Assembly: GCA_031772625.1 (NCBI GenBank)
Contig: CM062818.1
Span: 1,682,492,167-1,682,556,166, forward strand
Length of the DNA stretch: 64,000 nucleotides
Reading direction: 5' to 3'
Source: Pinus tabuliformis
Lineage: Eukaryota > Streptophyta > Pinopsida > Pinales > Pinaceae
This document shows positions 36,048-47,752 of this stretch, one piece after another. Each line of letters opens with the position of its first letter. Positions within the stretch are counted from its first letter, which is position 1. Made by a program: the position numbers and the translations under genes. The notes beneath the pieces were generated by a model. It ran no database searches. It saw only the letters and a program-made list of their open reading frames with translations, and was not told the DNA's origin.

Positions 36048-39000
36048 ATGGTGACACGCGGGAGAAGAACTAGTTATCTCTGTTATGAATGAAATTTTCC
36101 TAAAATTAAAGCAAAAATAATTAAAGAAGAGAAAATTATGCGTGAAATGCTTGACTAGGTTCGTTAGTCTGAATAAAAACCAGAATCATCTAACTGTAAT
36201 TTTTCTTAAAATTTCTCATAAATTAAAATATTTCAAAACTCTATATCAGTCATAAATTAGTTGTAGAGATAAAGCAGGGGTCACTTTACAGCTTAGCTTT
36301 TAAAATATACTCCTTTGTCATAGGTAGAGCCATTGCTTCCAGCAAACATCTATAGTTTCGACAGGGTTACCTTTTAATCATAAATGATTCAGAATCCCAT
36401 CTGTTTAAGAATTATTGATTTAGAGATAAATCCATTTATATATGTTTATTTTTTTTTTGTTATAAATCTTAAAAGCCATTGTCCCGGTTTGGTGGCCAGA
36501 TAGTTGACAATGCCATTCACTGGCTATAATCGGACTGAACAAGCTGGCTCGTGATGAGACCCCTTGTCTTATAATTGTTTGCAATCATAAGTCATTACCC
36601 TGGTTTGTTTAACAGTGTTGGTAATGTCAGCCTATTTTTCCCCTATGATCATGGTAAGTAGGCTCATGATGAGACTTCTTATCTTTTAAGTTTAAATATA
36701 TTTCTGGATTATACTCTAGAAAAATAAGACTCTTGGGGACAGGGAGAATCATTGACTCCTTAAGAGTTAAGAATGACAATTTCAGAGTTAAAGGTGCTTT
36801 GCTGTAAAGTGTCTTTACTTGGTTATAAATAACTTTTCTTGACTGATAATAAAACTTTGAAAGATCTTAATAAAATTTTGAAATCTCAAAATGATTACAA
36901 TTTGATAAAAAAGAAATTTTCAGATTTTATGATACTTTGCCAACTTCTCTTGATTGGTAATCTCTTCCTTAAGTATGTCTACCTTTATAATAAGAAAATC
37001 AAACTTCACTAAGAGATTTAAGAAAAAGCTAGTAGGTGTCTATTAACAATTTTTCTCCACGTATCCTGACCATTGCTAGGTAACAAATAGGCCTTCCATA
37101 TAAATAATGGCAAAGTCACCAAAATCAAAGCTGAAATCCGAAGGAAAAGAATTCTTATGCTAAAATGAGAAAGAAATCAGCAAACAAAAATAAAAATGAA
37201 GAAATTTTAAAAGTGGAAAAGAAAATCCAAGTTTTGAAAGATAAACTCAAACAAGAATGTTTATACCAATGTCTCAACAATATGAAGAAAAGAAAATAAT
37301 CGTGTAATCATTCCTTCTTATGTTGAGATTTAGAAAAATCATACCTTGCAGGATTGTAATTGTTTTAGGCCTTTTGGATAGCAATGACGATAAAATTCAG
37401 CCACAATGAAAACTTTCTGTATGATATTAATCTTCTTGTTTCAAAGCATCATCTTAATTGTTTTCTAATAACAGGAATGCTTTAAAGAAACAAACTAAAG
37501 GTTCAGAAACTTCCTGGTGTAGCTGTTTTGATGAAGATTATCGTTGCTCCTTGAAATAAAGCCAGGAGAAGAGTATAAGACTTTTGAAAATATGATCTGG
37601 CGGAGGATTGGAAGCTTCAAATGGAGAACTGCAAAACATATTTTTTATATCAGAAAAACAAAACTGAGAGTAAATTGCCGAAATGGGAATTAATGAAAGT
37701 GGGTAAATGAATCTTACCATTGGATAATTGCTTTTGATCTTACCTGAAAGGTATCAGTTTCTCCAAACTAGCTGACTTCTTATTTTAATTAACATTAAAA
37801 ACATGAAGAAGTCAAACTAACCAAAATTCTATAACCCAAGATCATTATTTATTTTATTTACACTAAAGCAAGCAGTAAAATATAAAAATGGAATGCTTAG
37901 TTCTCAAGAGAATTGAAATTAAAAGAAATGCATCAAAAATGAGAATGAGAATTTGCAGTAATGACTGTTTCTCAAAATATTATAAGTTTCATATAAATTC
38001 CATGATTTTATAAATTGTCCAGAATCAAGACCAAATTCAAGATAATAAAATTTAAATATGAAGATAGAGAGGTCTTGAATTCCATTTTTAATTATGGAAT
38101 TATATATTTAAAACTGAAATGTATGAGAAATCAAAATGGTTTAAATATGCTGCAAATTGGTCATTAACTACTTTCTTACCATAGTGGTTACCCAAGCTCG
38201 CTTTTAAAATAATGTATCGTTGTATCGGATGATTAGCATCACATATCTCTTCACCATGCTTGAATTTTAATTTGCAAGACTTCACTTTTGTTGCTATGCC
38301 ATTTATCAATTAAATGTTAATGGCTCAAAGGCATGCATTGGAAGCTATCGCATCGAAGATTGCATTGGCAAATTTCCGATTAAGAACATGCGATGAGAAT
38401 ATGTGCAATGAAATGAAGCGATCACATTATTAAAGAAATATTATATTAGGGATCGGAAAATATTTACATTGTGCTTCCCGTATCGCAAAATGCACATCGT
38501 AGATTCAGAGAAGTTACGTGAGTATAAAAAATGTGATGAAGAGCGGACCCGATAACTTTTATGATGGAATTTCAATAACATATCGGATCCGAGACATCGG
38601 CCATAAATAAAACTGCAAGGAAGCGATTGCGATATCGGCGATGTGATGAACGACATAACTAATCGGCGATCGCGATCGGTAATCTTAAGCGCACGATATA
38701 ACAATTCTCAATATGCCGATCTGCGATGAAGAGTGGACCCGATAATTTTATGATGAAAATTTGATAACATATCGGATCCGAGAGATTGGTTCTTTTAAAG
38801 TTATGCTCCTACCATTATTGCGATTAAGCGGACACGATATTTTCTGAATTTGATTTGAATTTCATATCGGGTCCGGAATTATGTGTTTATCGTCGGTAAA
38901 GTCGATTATTGGAGATCAGCGATTCATGTTCATGGAAGTATACTTCACTTGAAAAGCTCCGATATGCGAAACGCAATATGACATATGAGTAAGATAATAC

Positions 39001-40248
39001 ATCGGAGGTCTTTGATGAACAATTTGTGATCAAAAGAAATGCTAAGAACTATTTCCGATGAAATCTTATGATGCGAATGGTCTTATGATATTTCTTGAAA
39101 TTTCAATTGGGTTTTCTAATGAATGAAAGCAAAGTTAAAAATGCTTAAATTCTAATGCATCACAAATAAAATTTCCCTGAGCCTATTGCAAATTTGAAAT
39201 GGGTTTACTGCTTACTTCAAGTTTTTGAAAACAAATGAAAACCTGTAAATAAAATAGAACACGAATCAAAAATAAACTAAGGAAAAGAGAAACTAATAAA
39301 AGATGAGAACGAACTTGCAAATGCGTACCTGGAAGGAAATTGTTTGCGAATTTTACCTTACGAATCTTCAAATTCTTCCTTTGATTTATCAAAATTTTGA
39401 CTTTGTTCAAAATCATCTCATCATTTATTCTAAATCTAAGTGTGCAATCAGCCTAAATAAGATCTGTTTATTCATGTTCAGGAAATATAGAATTTACCAG
39501 AAATAAATATGAAAATAGTCTTCCCTTTCAAATTGAAACAACAATTTATTACCTCTGCTCATTCCGAATTAGCTTGAAAAAAATCTGTATTGCTATAGTG
39601 ACTGTTTAATAATGCCTTTAGTAAATAAATATGATGCGTATTGTAGCATCAAATAATAAACTAAAGATCAGAATGGGATAAAGCCACTAATTGAGGAAAA
39701 AATGTCAAAACAAATTTGAATGTGTACACTTGGCAAAATGGACATCCTTAAGATCAGCTTTTGGCAAATTCCGAGGAAGATAATATGAACTTCATATGAT
39801 TACCGTGAAAGGTTGGACTGACTACTAATGATGGAATTAAAATTAAGCTTATCATAGACAGTCATACATTTCATGGGATAATGAGATCATGAAGCTTCTA
39901 TATCTTCAATCTTTATCATATAAATTTTAAAAGAAAATCTTAGAAGGAAATCTCAAAATAAAGAAAAGTGGCTTTGAAGTGATCGATGCCATGTGCAACT
40001 TTAATTGAATTTAATCAAGACATTATTAAAAATAGGCAGAGTAGAGATATTGCTATAAGAAATTTCAAAAAGGAAAGCAAGAATTAAAATTTTCTGATAA
40101 GGAGAAATGTTTCCACTAGACATGTATGAGAAGGCTGATTGCTTTGTTTTATTTTTTAATCTACAAAACTGTTAAAAACAAATTAACTATACAAAACAAA
40201 CTAACTAATTTAATTCTACTCTTATTCTAACCATATACATGAAAATGA
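36048..40248 (-). other. Noncoding 3' internal region of 12.7-kb element
   Basis: 4.2 kb without a convincing open frame; frames up to 88 codons are AT-composition artefacts. Between 38340 and 39080 the AT-rich sequence is studded with CGAT/ATCGG words, and a segment of about 65 bp with ACATATCGGATCCGAGA is repeated (38536-38600, 38723-38790, weaker at 38825-38880). The bases beside the left LTR read TGGTGACACGCGGGAGAAG on the plus strand; no polypurine tract of the expected strand is visible. Confidence 0.6.
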
Positions 40249-42512
40249 CTAGGTATAGTCATATTTCCAGTGTAGCCATTTTCTCATTTTTATTCCCGCG
40301 TTTATGTACAGTTCAAATGTTAGTAATAAAAATACAGATTTGACTAAACTAAGGAAAATAGATATGAAATCAGAATGTGCAGTTATTGTTAGGAAGTTAA
40401 TTAAAATCTCCTTCTCTTGAAATTTGCTTTCCAATTCTATACCAATTGGATCACAAAAATCTGGATGGATTTCCATTAATGATTGAGAAATGTTCAAAAG
40501 AGGAGATGACAGGCCAAATTGTGGATATGAGTTTTTAAATTCAAAGGCCTGGAAAAAATTGTTAGTATTATGTACAAATGTTAAATCATTGACAATTTTC
40601 CTTGAAGGAAAAACTTCCAAATAATTTTCAAATGAGTCAATGAAAAATGAATGGAAGTCTGTCAAATGACATGGAAAATTATTAATTAAATTGGATTGCT
40701 GGCAGATTTCTAAAAATACATTCTTTTGTTGATATTTCCTTTGAGAAGATAGAAGCTTTTGATAAGTAATGAGCATCAATTGACATTGATATGTTAACAG
40801 CTCTTGATGTTCATGGTTATAATATGAAACTTCAATTTCCCAATAAGGCAATTCATCAATTGAGTGTTTGATAATAAAGTGTTTAATATGCCAGCGGAAA
40901 GTGTGAAAATTTTGCAAAATAAAATCAGAAAGTAAATCTAAATTTAAACAGAATAACTGTGAAATAAAAACTAAAATGAAATCACTATTTGTACAACTAA
41001 TGTTACAGCACAACTGGGATTGTTTTGAAATGATTTCATTTTCACAAGGAATGGCCAGAATTATGGAAATTGAATAATTTTGAATTCCAACTTGTGAAAT
41101 AGAAAACGAATTATGATTATGAATAGGAATGGGAGTTTGATCCTCATATGAATCATAAATTGGAATGATTTCTTGAATGGTGAAATCATGAAGATAATTA
41201 GCTGCTCTAAAATGAGGATTAGTTGAGATAATTTCTAAATTGAAGCGTTCTTCCTCCTCAGATGTTATTTGAATTTTATCATGAGGGTTCTCTTGAGAAG
41301 AATAAAAATCAACATCCTCAATGTCAGAGTAATCATCATAAATGACTTCACAAGATTGCCTGGAATTCCCTTCAATTTCATCCAATATACCAAAACAAGG
41401 AAGAACAAAAATCTCATGTTCATTAGTGGCAAAAGAATGATCAATTATTGTTTCTTTATCTTGATAAAAATTTAATGGTGAATCATTTAAATCATCTCTT
41501 TAATTTCTGAAATATCATTAATACCGAGAGGAAAAATATTACCATCATTGAAAATATCAAGATAAAGGGAAAAATGTGAACCTGAAACAATGCATTTAAA
41601 ACTGTCTCTGTTTGAGAGCTCTTGTGCATTATGCTCATTGTAAATTTCAGATTGCAGATCATTCCTTTGCGTGCGTATGCTTTCTTGAAGAAGGCTGCTT
41701 TGCTTCTATGATTTTGGGATTTGCTCATCATGGAGAAATTCAGAAATTTGTACAGCAGTTTGCATTTTATTTACTTTGATTGATGCTTGTACTTGCTGAT
41801 TTGCGATTTTATTTTCCGAATTTACTTCAAAGTAGCTTTCAGATTTCAAGGCAGCTTTTTCTCCAAAATTGTTGTTGTTGTCTTCTTGCATTTGAATGGA
41901 AATATTTTCCAAGCTTTTTGAAACCACTTCATCACCATTTATTTGCACATCCATATTTGAATTCTCATTTATATTAGAAGGGGATGGGACAAAGCTCGAA
42001 TTAATTTCATATGGATTGGGAATGGGTGGAAGAAAACAAATATATTCAAACCAATCTAATGATTCTTCTTCTGTAGGTTTATCTTCGTCTTTAAATCTTA
42101 AACAATTCAAGTGAAATCGAATATTAAAATCATTAACAGACTCATGTTTAAACCTTCGTAGATATTCAATTTCTTCACATACATGTTCATAATTATAGCC
42201 GTCAAATTTACAAATGAAAATGGTAACAAATTGATCCCAGCTGTGGATTGAAGCAACTGGAAGAGTTCTACACCAGCTTCTGGCTTTTGCCGCAAATGTA
42301 AGAGTAAAAATTCTGCATAAGATGCCTTCATCAATTCCTTGAAAATCATAATTTGAAATGTTTTGAATAAATTGAAAGACATGGTTAAAAGCAGAAGAAT
42401 TTCTCTTACCATTGAATTTTACCTGAGACAAGAGTCTTACCACTTCGGGTGGAGTATTGGAAGATGCACGTCCATGGATACAACTCCAAATTGCAAGTTT
42501 AAAAGGAGCCAT
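40249..42512 (-). pseudogene. Gag-type polyprotein with unknown C-terminal half
   Basis: Minus strand, start chosen at the ATG at 42512, just inside the primer-binding site. The first 270 codons hold a retrotransposon gag domain: FTLTFAAKARSWCRTLP, SWDQFVTIFICKF, EYLRRFKHESVNDFNIRFH. Then an Asn/Glu-rich linker. A TAG at 41708-41706 interrupts, but the same frame stays open to about 41500, and after one frameshift the frame 41385-40249 (378 codons, acidic start DDYSDIEDVDF) continues. I read these as one original polyprotein of about 750 codons. The C-terminal half has no motif I know; no CCHC knuckle and no D(S/T)G protease are visible. It could be a decayed protease region or a lineage-specific extension. 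Confidence 0.65.
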
Positions 42513-42581
42513 AAACAAAATGTTAAAATTGAAAAGACTCCAATAGATAAATTTCTCAGGCCCTCCTTCTAGCGCCAAAAA

Positions 42582-45500
42582 TGTTGATGCCTCGAAAATC
42601 GCTGCAACAACATTGGGGGATAACCACCCGGTCCGGACCTTAAAGCAGCTCCTTTTCCGTTTGGTGTGGTGGCTCCGACTGTTCAACTAGGTCCAGTTAC
42701 CTTCTCCCTATTGCTATTGGTTTACAATGTATCTTTAACTACCAATAGAAAGGGACATCAGATCACTTCTTCTTGCTGATCAGGCAAGAGAATGACCCTT
42801 AAGCTGATTTAGGTTCAGCCAAGCCACAACTAAAGTTTTTCCTCTTTGGGGAGAGGACTTAAAATAATGTAGAATTTACTCTAAATGCAAGCTTATTCTA
42901 TGATGCAAGCAAAAGAAACTAATCTAAATCCTATCTTAATTAGGCAGATATAGATCTAATCCAACTAAGAGCAAGATAATTAAAGTATTGAGATTTAGAT
43001 ATGTCTTGTTTATAATGAATATCAAGTTAATGAAGTAGTTCAATTAACTGATATTATGGATATCAAAACACATCCTATTGAGACCTTTTAACTGAAATAA
43101 TAAACCAACAATATTCAGGAAGTAGTTCACATAAATGATATTGATTATCAAATCAGCAAATCCAATAACTAAACAATAATATGTGGAAATAGTTCACAAC
43201 ATATTACCATTCAATAAATCAGTTTTAATAAGGTAGATTTCTGAGTAAATAGTTACTCAGAAATCAGAAATTAATCCATAAGAACAGAGATACATGATAA
43301 CAACATTGAGACAAACTACCCATGTTGACAATAGTGCACAAACATGAATAAAATGACACATTCCTGTTACCATAAAAATGAAACTGATATTTAAAACAGT
43401 AGTATTAAAAATACCAATTTATTGCATCCATTTCTCAGATCTTGGTCTCCAACAGTCCTTTACATTGCTTGAACTTCTACCTTCAAAGCTAAAGCCACAA
43501 TAGTGAAAACTCTGCCCCTCATACATAATTCAAGATACAAAGGAAAAATCCTCAATAATCCCCAGATCTGAGATTTTCTCTCCTCTCTCCTCCAACTCTA
43601 AATTCCTATTACAGTAGTGCTTTTAGAAGTCTAGCATTGCAGAAGAGAGCAACCCCTTTTTCATTCTGCAATCTATTATTTATAATATTTGTGAAGGAAT
43701 TCTTGAGAGAAGAGTTTGTTGAAGAGAAATCTGTTAAATCCAATTTTATTTGCTCAAAAATCCTGATCTTCAATTGTTGGAGCCTCCTCATTGATTGAGA
43801 TCTTTGTCTCCATATTCTTTCCACTGTTTTCCTGCAAAAAGAAATCAAAATAAATTAAAATGCAACAATAAAATCAATCATGGCATTGCTGGCATTTAAA
43901 TCAAATCCAATCAAATTCTATTTAAATAAATAACTGAAAATAAAATATAAACTTTCTCTTGATGCCTGGGATGGTTTAATTGGCCAGAGATATGATTAAC
44001 CAATGGATCTGCAATTAGAAGAGGTTTTGGACAAATGAAAATGAAGAAAATAACTCAGAAAATTGATTTTGTTTTCAAAATTCGGAGCCTGATCTTCTGC
44101 CTGATTTTTGACCCAATAAATGATTAAATCTGTTAGTGAAACCTCCTCCAAAATGTTCTCCTTGATTTTCTCTTTCCAATGAGCCGTCCTGGGCCTCATT
44201 TGGCCAAGTAAAACTCATTCTATGAGCTTCCAAAGTTGATGAGTCAAATCTGGCATGAATCTGGAAATTCTGTTGCTGGGCTAAAAATCAGAATTTGAAT
44301 TAAAAATCTAATCCTAAATTAGTTTCTAATTTAATTGTTAATCATTAATTTAACTAACTAATATCTAATTAACTATTTATAAACAAATTTAATCTAATTA
44401 AAAACTAATTCTAAATGATATTTAAATCTAAATTAATTAAATATCATAAATTAACTAATCTTATTAAATTAAAATTCATTAATTAATTAATTAATATATA
44501 TTAACTAATTTTAAAATATTAAAAAATTAATTTAATATATTCTATTATATATTTAAACTAATATACCTACCTTACCATACGTTAATATATTTAAACATAT
44601 TAAATTAAACCTATCACACCATACCTTACTATATTTAAACATATATCACACCATACGTTACTATATGAACCATTTAATAACCATGAATGGAGTTATTAAC
44701 ATTGAAGTCAAAGATTGACTTATCGCATCGGAGGAGGAGTGGTGTCAGGGGCATTAACTTATATCAAATAAAAACTCCCGATGCGATTCATTGCCCTTTG
44801 GTTATCGGCGATCGGAGGTATGAAGGGGTTCATTAAAACATGTCAAGTGAACTTTCTCGATGTGATATCGCATCGGGGGTATGGCTTATGGGTATGTCGA
44901 AGGCTTTTAAAATATGTTGCGAATAAACTTGCGATGCGATTTTATTTATTTATTTATTTTTTTATATTAAATTTTAATTTAATTTAATTAATTATATTAA
45001 TTTAATTTAATTAAATTAATATTTAATATTATTTTTTGGTTTTGATTTTATTTTAATGAGTTTTAGTTAAGTTGCGAAATTATCTAAACTACAGCCACTT
45101 GAAAAATAATTAAAAATAATAAAAATAAACTACAACCACTTGAATGTTTGGGTTTTCGAGATTAGGATTTGATTTGGAAATTGGAGTAAATTTCTTAAAT
45201 CTCGATAATTAATGATTTGGCAGCATAACTAAAAATGAAAAATGTTAGTAAAAACTCGCTACGGGTTAATATTTAAAATGAATACCTTATTGAACTAATT
45301 TATTTACAAAATGCAATATTGTACATTTTATGCATTTTTAACCCATGCTAGATAAATGATGAGACTTCAAAGGCATGCCATTTTTAAACCAGTTGACCAA
45401 ATGAGGCGAAACAAGCGTCAATGGGAAGCTTGTAAAAAATCGATTTTAACAAAACAATCAAAACAAGAATCCAAAGAAAACTAAAAATTAACAAAAGCGT

Positions 45501-45619
45501 AGGGCAATCAACTAAAATAAAAATCAAAAAGGTGTTTAGCCAAAATTTTATAGAAAGGGTCCCCATTATTTGAAGTGAACACATCAATAATGGGGGGGGG
45601 TTGTGTTTTTACCACAACA
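42582..45619 (-). repeat. 3.1-kb LTR (5' LTR), right copy
   Basis: Begins TGTTGATGCCTCG, ends ACCACAACA. Near-identical to 32941-36047 apart from the 35080-35240 block. Confidence 0.85.
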
Positions 45620-45985
45620 CGAGCTTGACACAAGACAAGGAACTATGCTCAAAAAAGTTCGCATGCCCCCAGTATAATGATGCAAAGCAAGGTACATGCC
45701 CCCCAGGCTTCATTGCATTCAACCAGATGGATGGAATGAAGGTTTACTTTCAATATTTAACTTGAAAAGGGAGTTGTTTCATTTTTAAGGAGGTTGACAC
45801 AAGAAAAGAATTATCCTCATACCTGATTCATTTTTTAACGAAGTTGACTCAGTAACAAGAACTATCCTCAAGCTAGCCTGTTTCATTTTTTAACGAGGTT
45901 GATACAGAAAAAACTATCCTCACACTAGCCTGTTTCATTTTTTAACGAGGTTGATACAGGAAAAACTATCCTCGCACTATTGATC
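45620..45985 (-). repeat. Array of covarying hairpin units, second part
   Basis: Continuation of the array beyond the 12.7-kb insertion. Units: GAGC/GCTC 45621 and 45647 (the unit cut by the insertion), GAGG/CCTC 45790 and 45815, GAAG/CCTC 45840 and 45866 (the one clear mismatch), GAGG/CCTC 45895 and 45918, CGAGG/CCTCG 45946 and 45970. The CATGCCCCC block recurs at 45662-45750. Confidence 0.85.
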
Positions 45986-46560
45986 ATGGCTTCCAGCTGG
46001 AAGAAAGGCATGTTAATGGACACACCTTGATCATGGCTTCCAAGAGGTCTTCATCAGAAGAAAGAATATTGCTCTGGAAGGAATACAGGTCAAGGGTCTC
46101 AAAAGGGATAAGAACATCGCGTTCAAATAATCCCATAGAGTTTTCCATGTCAATTACCGAATCTAAATCAAAGGAAGATGAGAAAACAGTGAGAGGCTCA
46201 CTTACATCGGTAACTAAAAACATGGGACCAGTTGCCACATAATTAACCCGTGGCAAGGTAGATACCACTTTAGAATCATGAACATTTAGGGGTGTCATAT
46301 TATTGGTAGTTGAGACAAGACTAGGGAACGAAAGCTGGTCTACAGTCACAATACTGCCATTGTGAGGGAAAGACATCACACGAAAGAGTGTCGATACGAC
46401 AACCTTCATTGCATAAACATAGTCTCGCCCAAGGAGTAAATTGAAATCCAAGGGACCTCGAACTACCATAAGATCAATACAGACAGTTTTACCTTCCAAG
46501 GTAATGGAAAAATTAGGAAGGATCCCTAAAGGTTCTATTAAAAGCTTTTAGATTCTGCGT
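45984..46560 (-). pseudogene. Retropepsin-like C-terminal part of 22-kb element
   Basis: Minus strand. 171 open codons from 46499 include GPLDFNLLLGRDYVYAMK, matching the LLGRD strand of retroviral-type aspartic proteases, and continue as an acidic tail (FSSSFDLDSVIDMENS). A one-base shift near 46510-46520 separates it from the frame upstream that carries the active-site-like motif. Followed directly by the hairpin array; no reverse transcriptase follows. Confidence 0.65.
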
Positions 46561-47346
46561 AATAGGCGCAAGCTGAGGGGAACCTAAAGCTTTCCAAGCA
46601 GTTGAGGATAAAATACTAACAGAAGCACCTTCATCTACCTGTGTGCGATGCATGTCCCTACCACCAGCCTTGACAATGATTTGGAAAGGGATGGAGGAAG
46701 GAAGACGAGGTTCTGTCAGTCTATTCCAATCAAAGGAAAAGACCTCAGTACTTGGAGGGGGTTCTGTAGAAACAGGTGAAATGCCCCCCGGCAAAGAGGA
46801 ATCTGATGTAACAAAAAGAACCTGAGCGGTATGAAGTTCACTCTCCAAAGGGAAAGTGGGATCGACCGAATGTGAAATTGAATCGACCACTTGATCAACT
46901 AATGGATCATCAACCTGAGTGACATGAGTTTCACTCTGCAATGGAAGAGTGTGATCGATTGTATTTGAAATTAGATCAATCACTCCGTCAGTTGACGGTA
47001 GGTTGTGAGAAAGTTTACGGTAACTAGTTGGAAATTCTTGCTGTGGAACAGTAAGGTTTTCCAACAATGTTGAGGCTTCATCCATGTGAGGGCAAATGTG
47101 AGTTTGATGACTCCCTTTGCATAACTTACAAGGAAACCTAACTTTACCCTTTTTCCCAGGAACCTGACTATCACTGGTTGATGGATCAATGGAAAGTTGA
47201 TGAGAGTTTTCTGACCATACTTCCAAGACCTTTGGAATACCAGGACAATTGACAAGGAAGTGGTCACCCTTACAAAGCCTGCAAGGGTATTTGGGTTTAT
47301 GATGCATGTTGGAGTTTTCCTCAACACAACTAACACTTACAACCAC
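46513..47346 (-). CDS. Two-knuckle gag / protease N-terminal part of 22-kb element
   Basis: Minus strand, 277 codons. Two zinc knuckles of the C-x2-C-x4-H-x4-C form: CRLCKGDHFLVNC and CKLCKGSHQTHIC, near residues 22-35 and 72-85. After a Pro/Ser/Asp-rich linker comes a protease-like start, RTQVDEGASVSILSSTAWKAL, near residue 237, where retropepsins have D-S/T-G-A; here the second position is Glu. The frame ends at 46513, and the rest of the protease is in another frame. Preceded by the frame 47752-47369. Nucleic-acid-binding structural protein of a non-autonomous element (inference). Confidence 0.7.
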   Translation of the reverse strand: MVVSVSCVEENSNMHHKPKYPCRLCKGDHFLVNCPGIPKVLEVWSENSHQLSIDPSTSDSQVPGKKGKVRFPCKLCKGSHQTHICPHMDEASTLLENLTVPQQEFPTSYRKLSHNLPSTDGVIDLISNTIDHTLPLQSETHVTQVDDPLVDQVVDSISHSVDPTFPLESELHTAQVLFVTSDSSLPGGISPVSTEPPPSTEVFSFDWNRLTEPRLPSSIPFQIIVKAGGRDMHRTQVDEGASVSILSSTAWKALGSPQLAPITQNLKAFNRTFRDPS

Positions 47347-47368
47347 GGTTGGTTGGTTGACTTATTTC

Positions 47369-47752
47369 TTATCTTGCTTGCTTCTTCTTCTTCTTCTCTT
47401 TCTTCTTCTTCTTAGACACCTGGTTACTAGCATCAAGGATTTTACCAAGTGAAGAGGAAGAAATGGAGGAAGAAAAATTAGGCGAAGAAGGTAAAGGGTC
47501 AACAGAAGGTTGGTGATGTTGAGATGGTGAACTCTGTTGAGGTGAAGCATTCGGTTGAGGTGGAACAATTGGAGTATTTTGGGCCAATGAAGTTGAAAAT
47601 AACCATATCGGTAAACCTATTGTAAATCCAGGTAATGACAAAGTAGCCATATAAGGAGGACCAACATTTCCAAAGTAAGGAAAAGTACAAGGATTCTCGT
47701 TAGGAGGGGTTCCTAGGTTGGTAAATTCCGGAACATTTTCCATTATATTCAA
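47369..47752 (-). CDS. Pro/Ser-rich leader protein of 22-kb element
   Basis: Minus strand, 127 codons, start MNIMENVPEF. Pro/Gln/Ser-rich middle and a strongly basic C terminus (a run of Lys/Glu codons, KKKKKEKKKKKQ). It ends 23 bp before the zinc-knuckle frame. It may be the N-terminal part of the same gag, separated by a frameshift in the A-rich Lys run. No domain recognised. Confidence 0.5.
   Translation of the reverse strand: MNIMENVPEFTNLGTPPNENPCTFPYFGNVGPPYMATLSLPGFTIGLPIWLFSTSLAQNTPIVPPQPNASPQQSSPSQHHQPSVDPLPSSPNFSSSISSSSLGKILDASNQVSKKKKKEKKKKKQAR

Larger units (their letters stand above)
32941..45619 (-). mobile_element. 12.7-kb LTR element with 3.1-kb LTRs, gag only
   Basis: LTRs 32941-36047 (3107 bp) and 42582-45619 (3038 bp), ends TGTTG...CAACA. 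Flanks are CGAGT (32936-32940) and CGAGC (45620-45624), a 5-bp target duplication with one change. Minus strand: next to the right LTR the strand reads TTTTTGGCGCTAGAAGGAGG, a primer-binding site of the type seen in plant Ty3 elements, and gag starts just after. No reverse transcriptase, integrase or recognised protease. It is inserted inside one hairpin unit of the host element. LTR pairs differ at about 1.5% over the 1.3 kb I compared, plus a block difference near 35080-35240. Confidence 0.85.
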
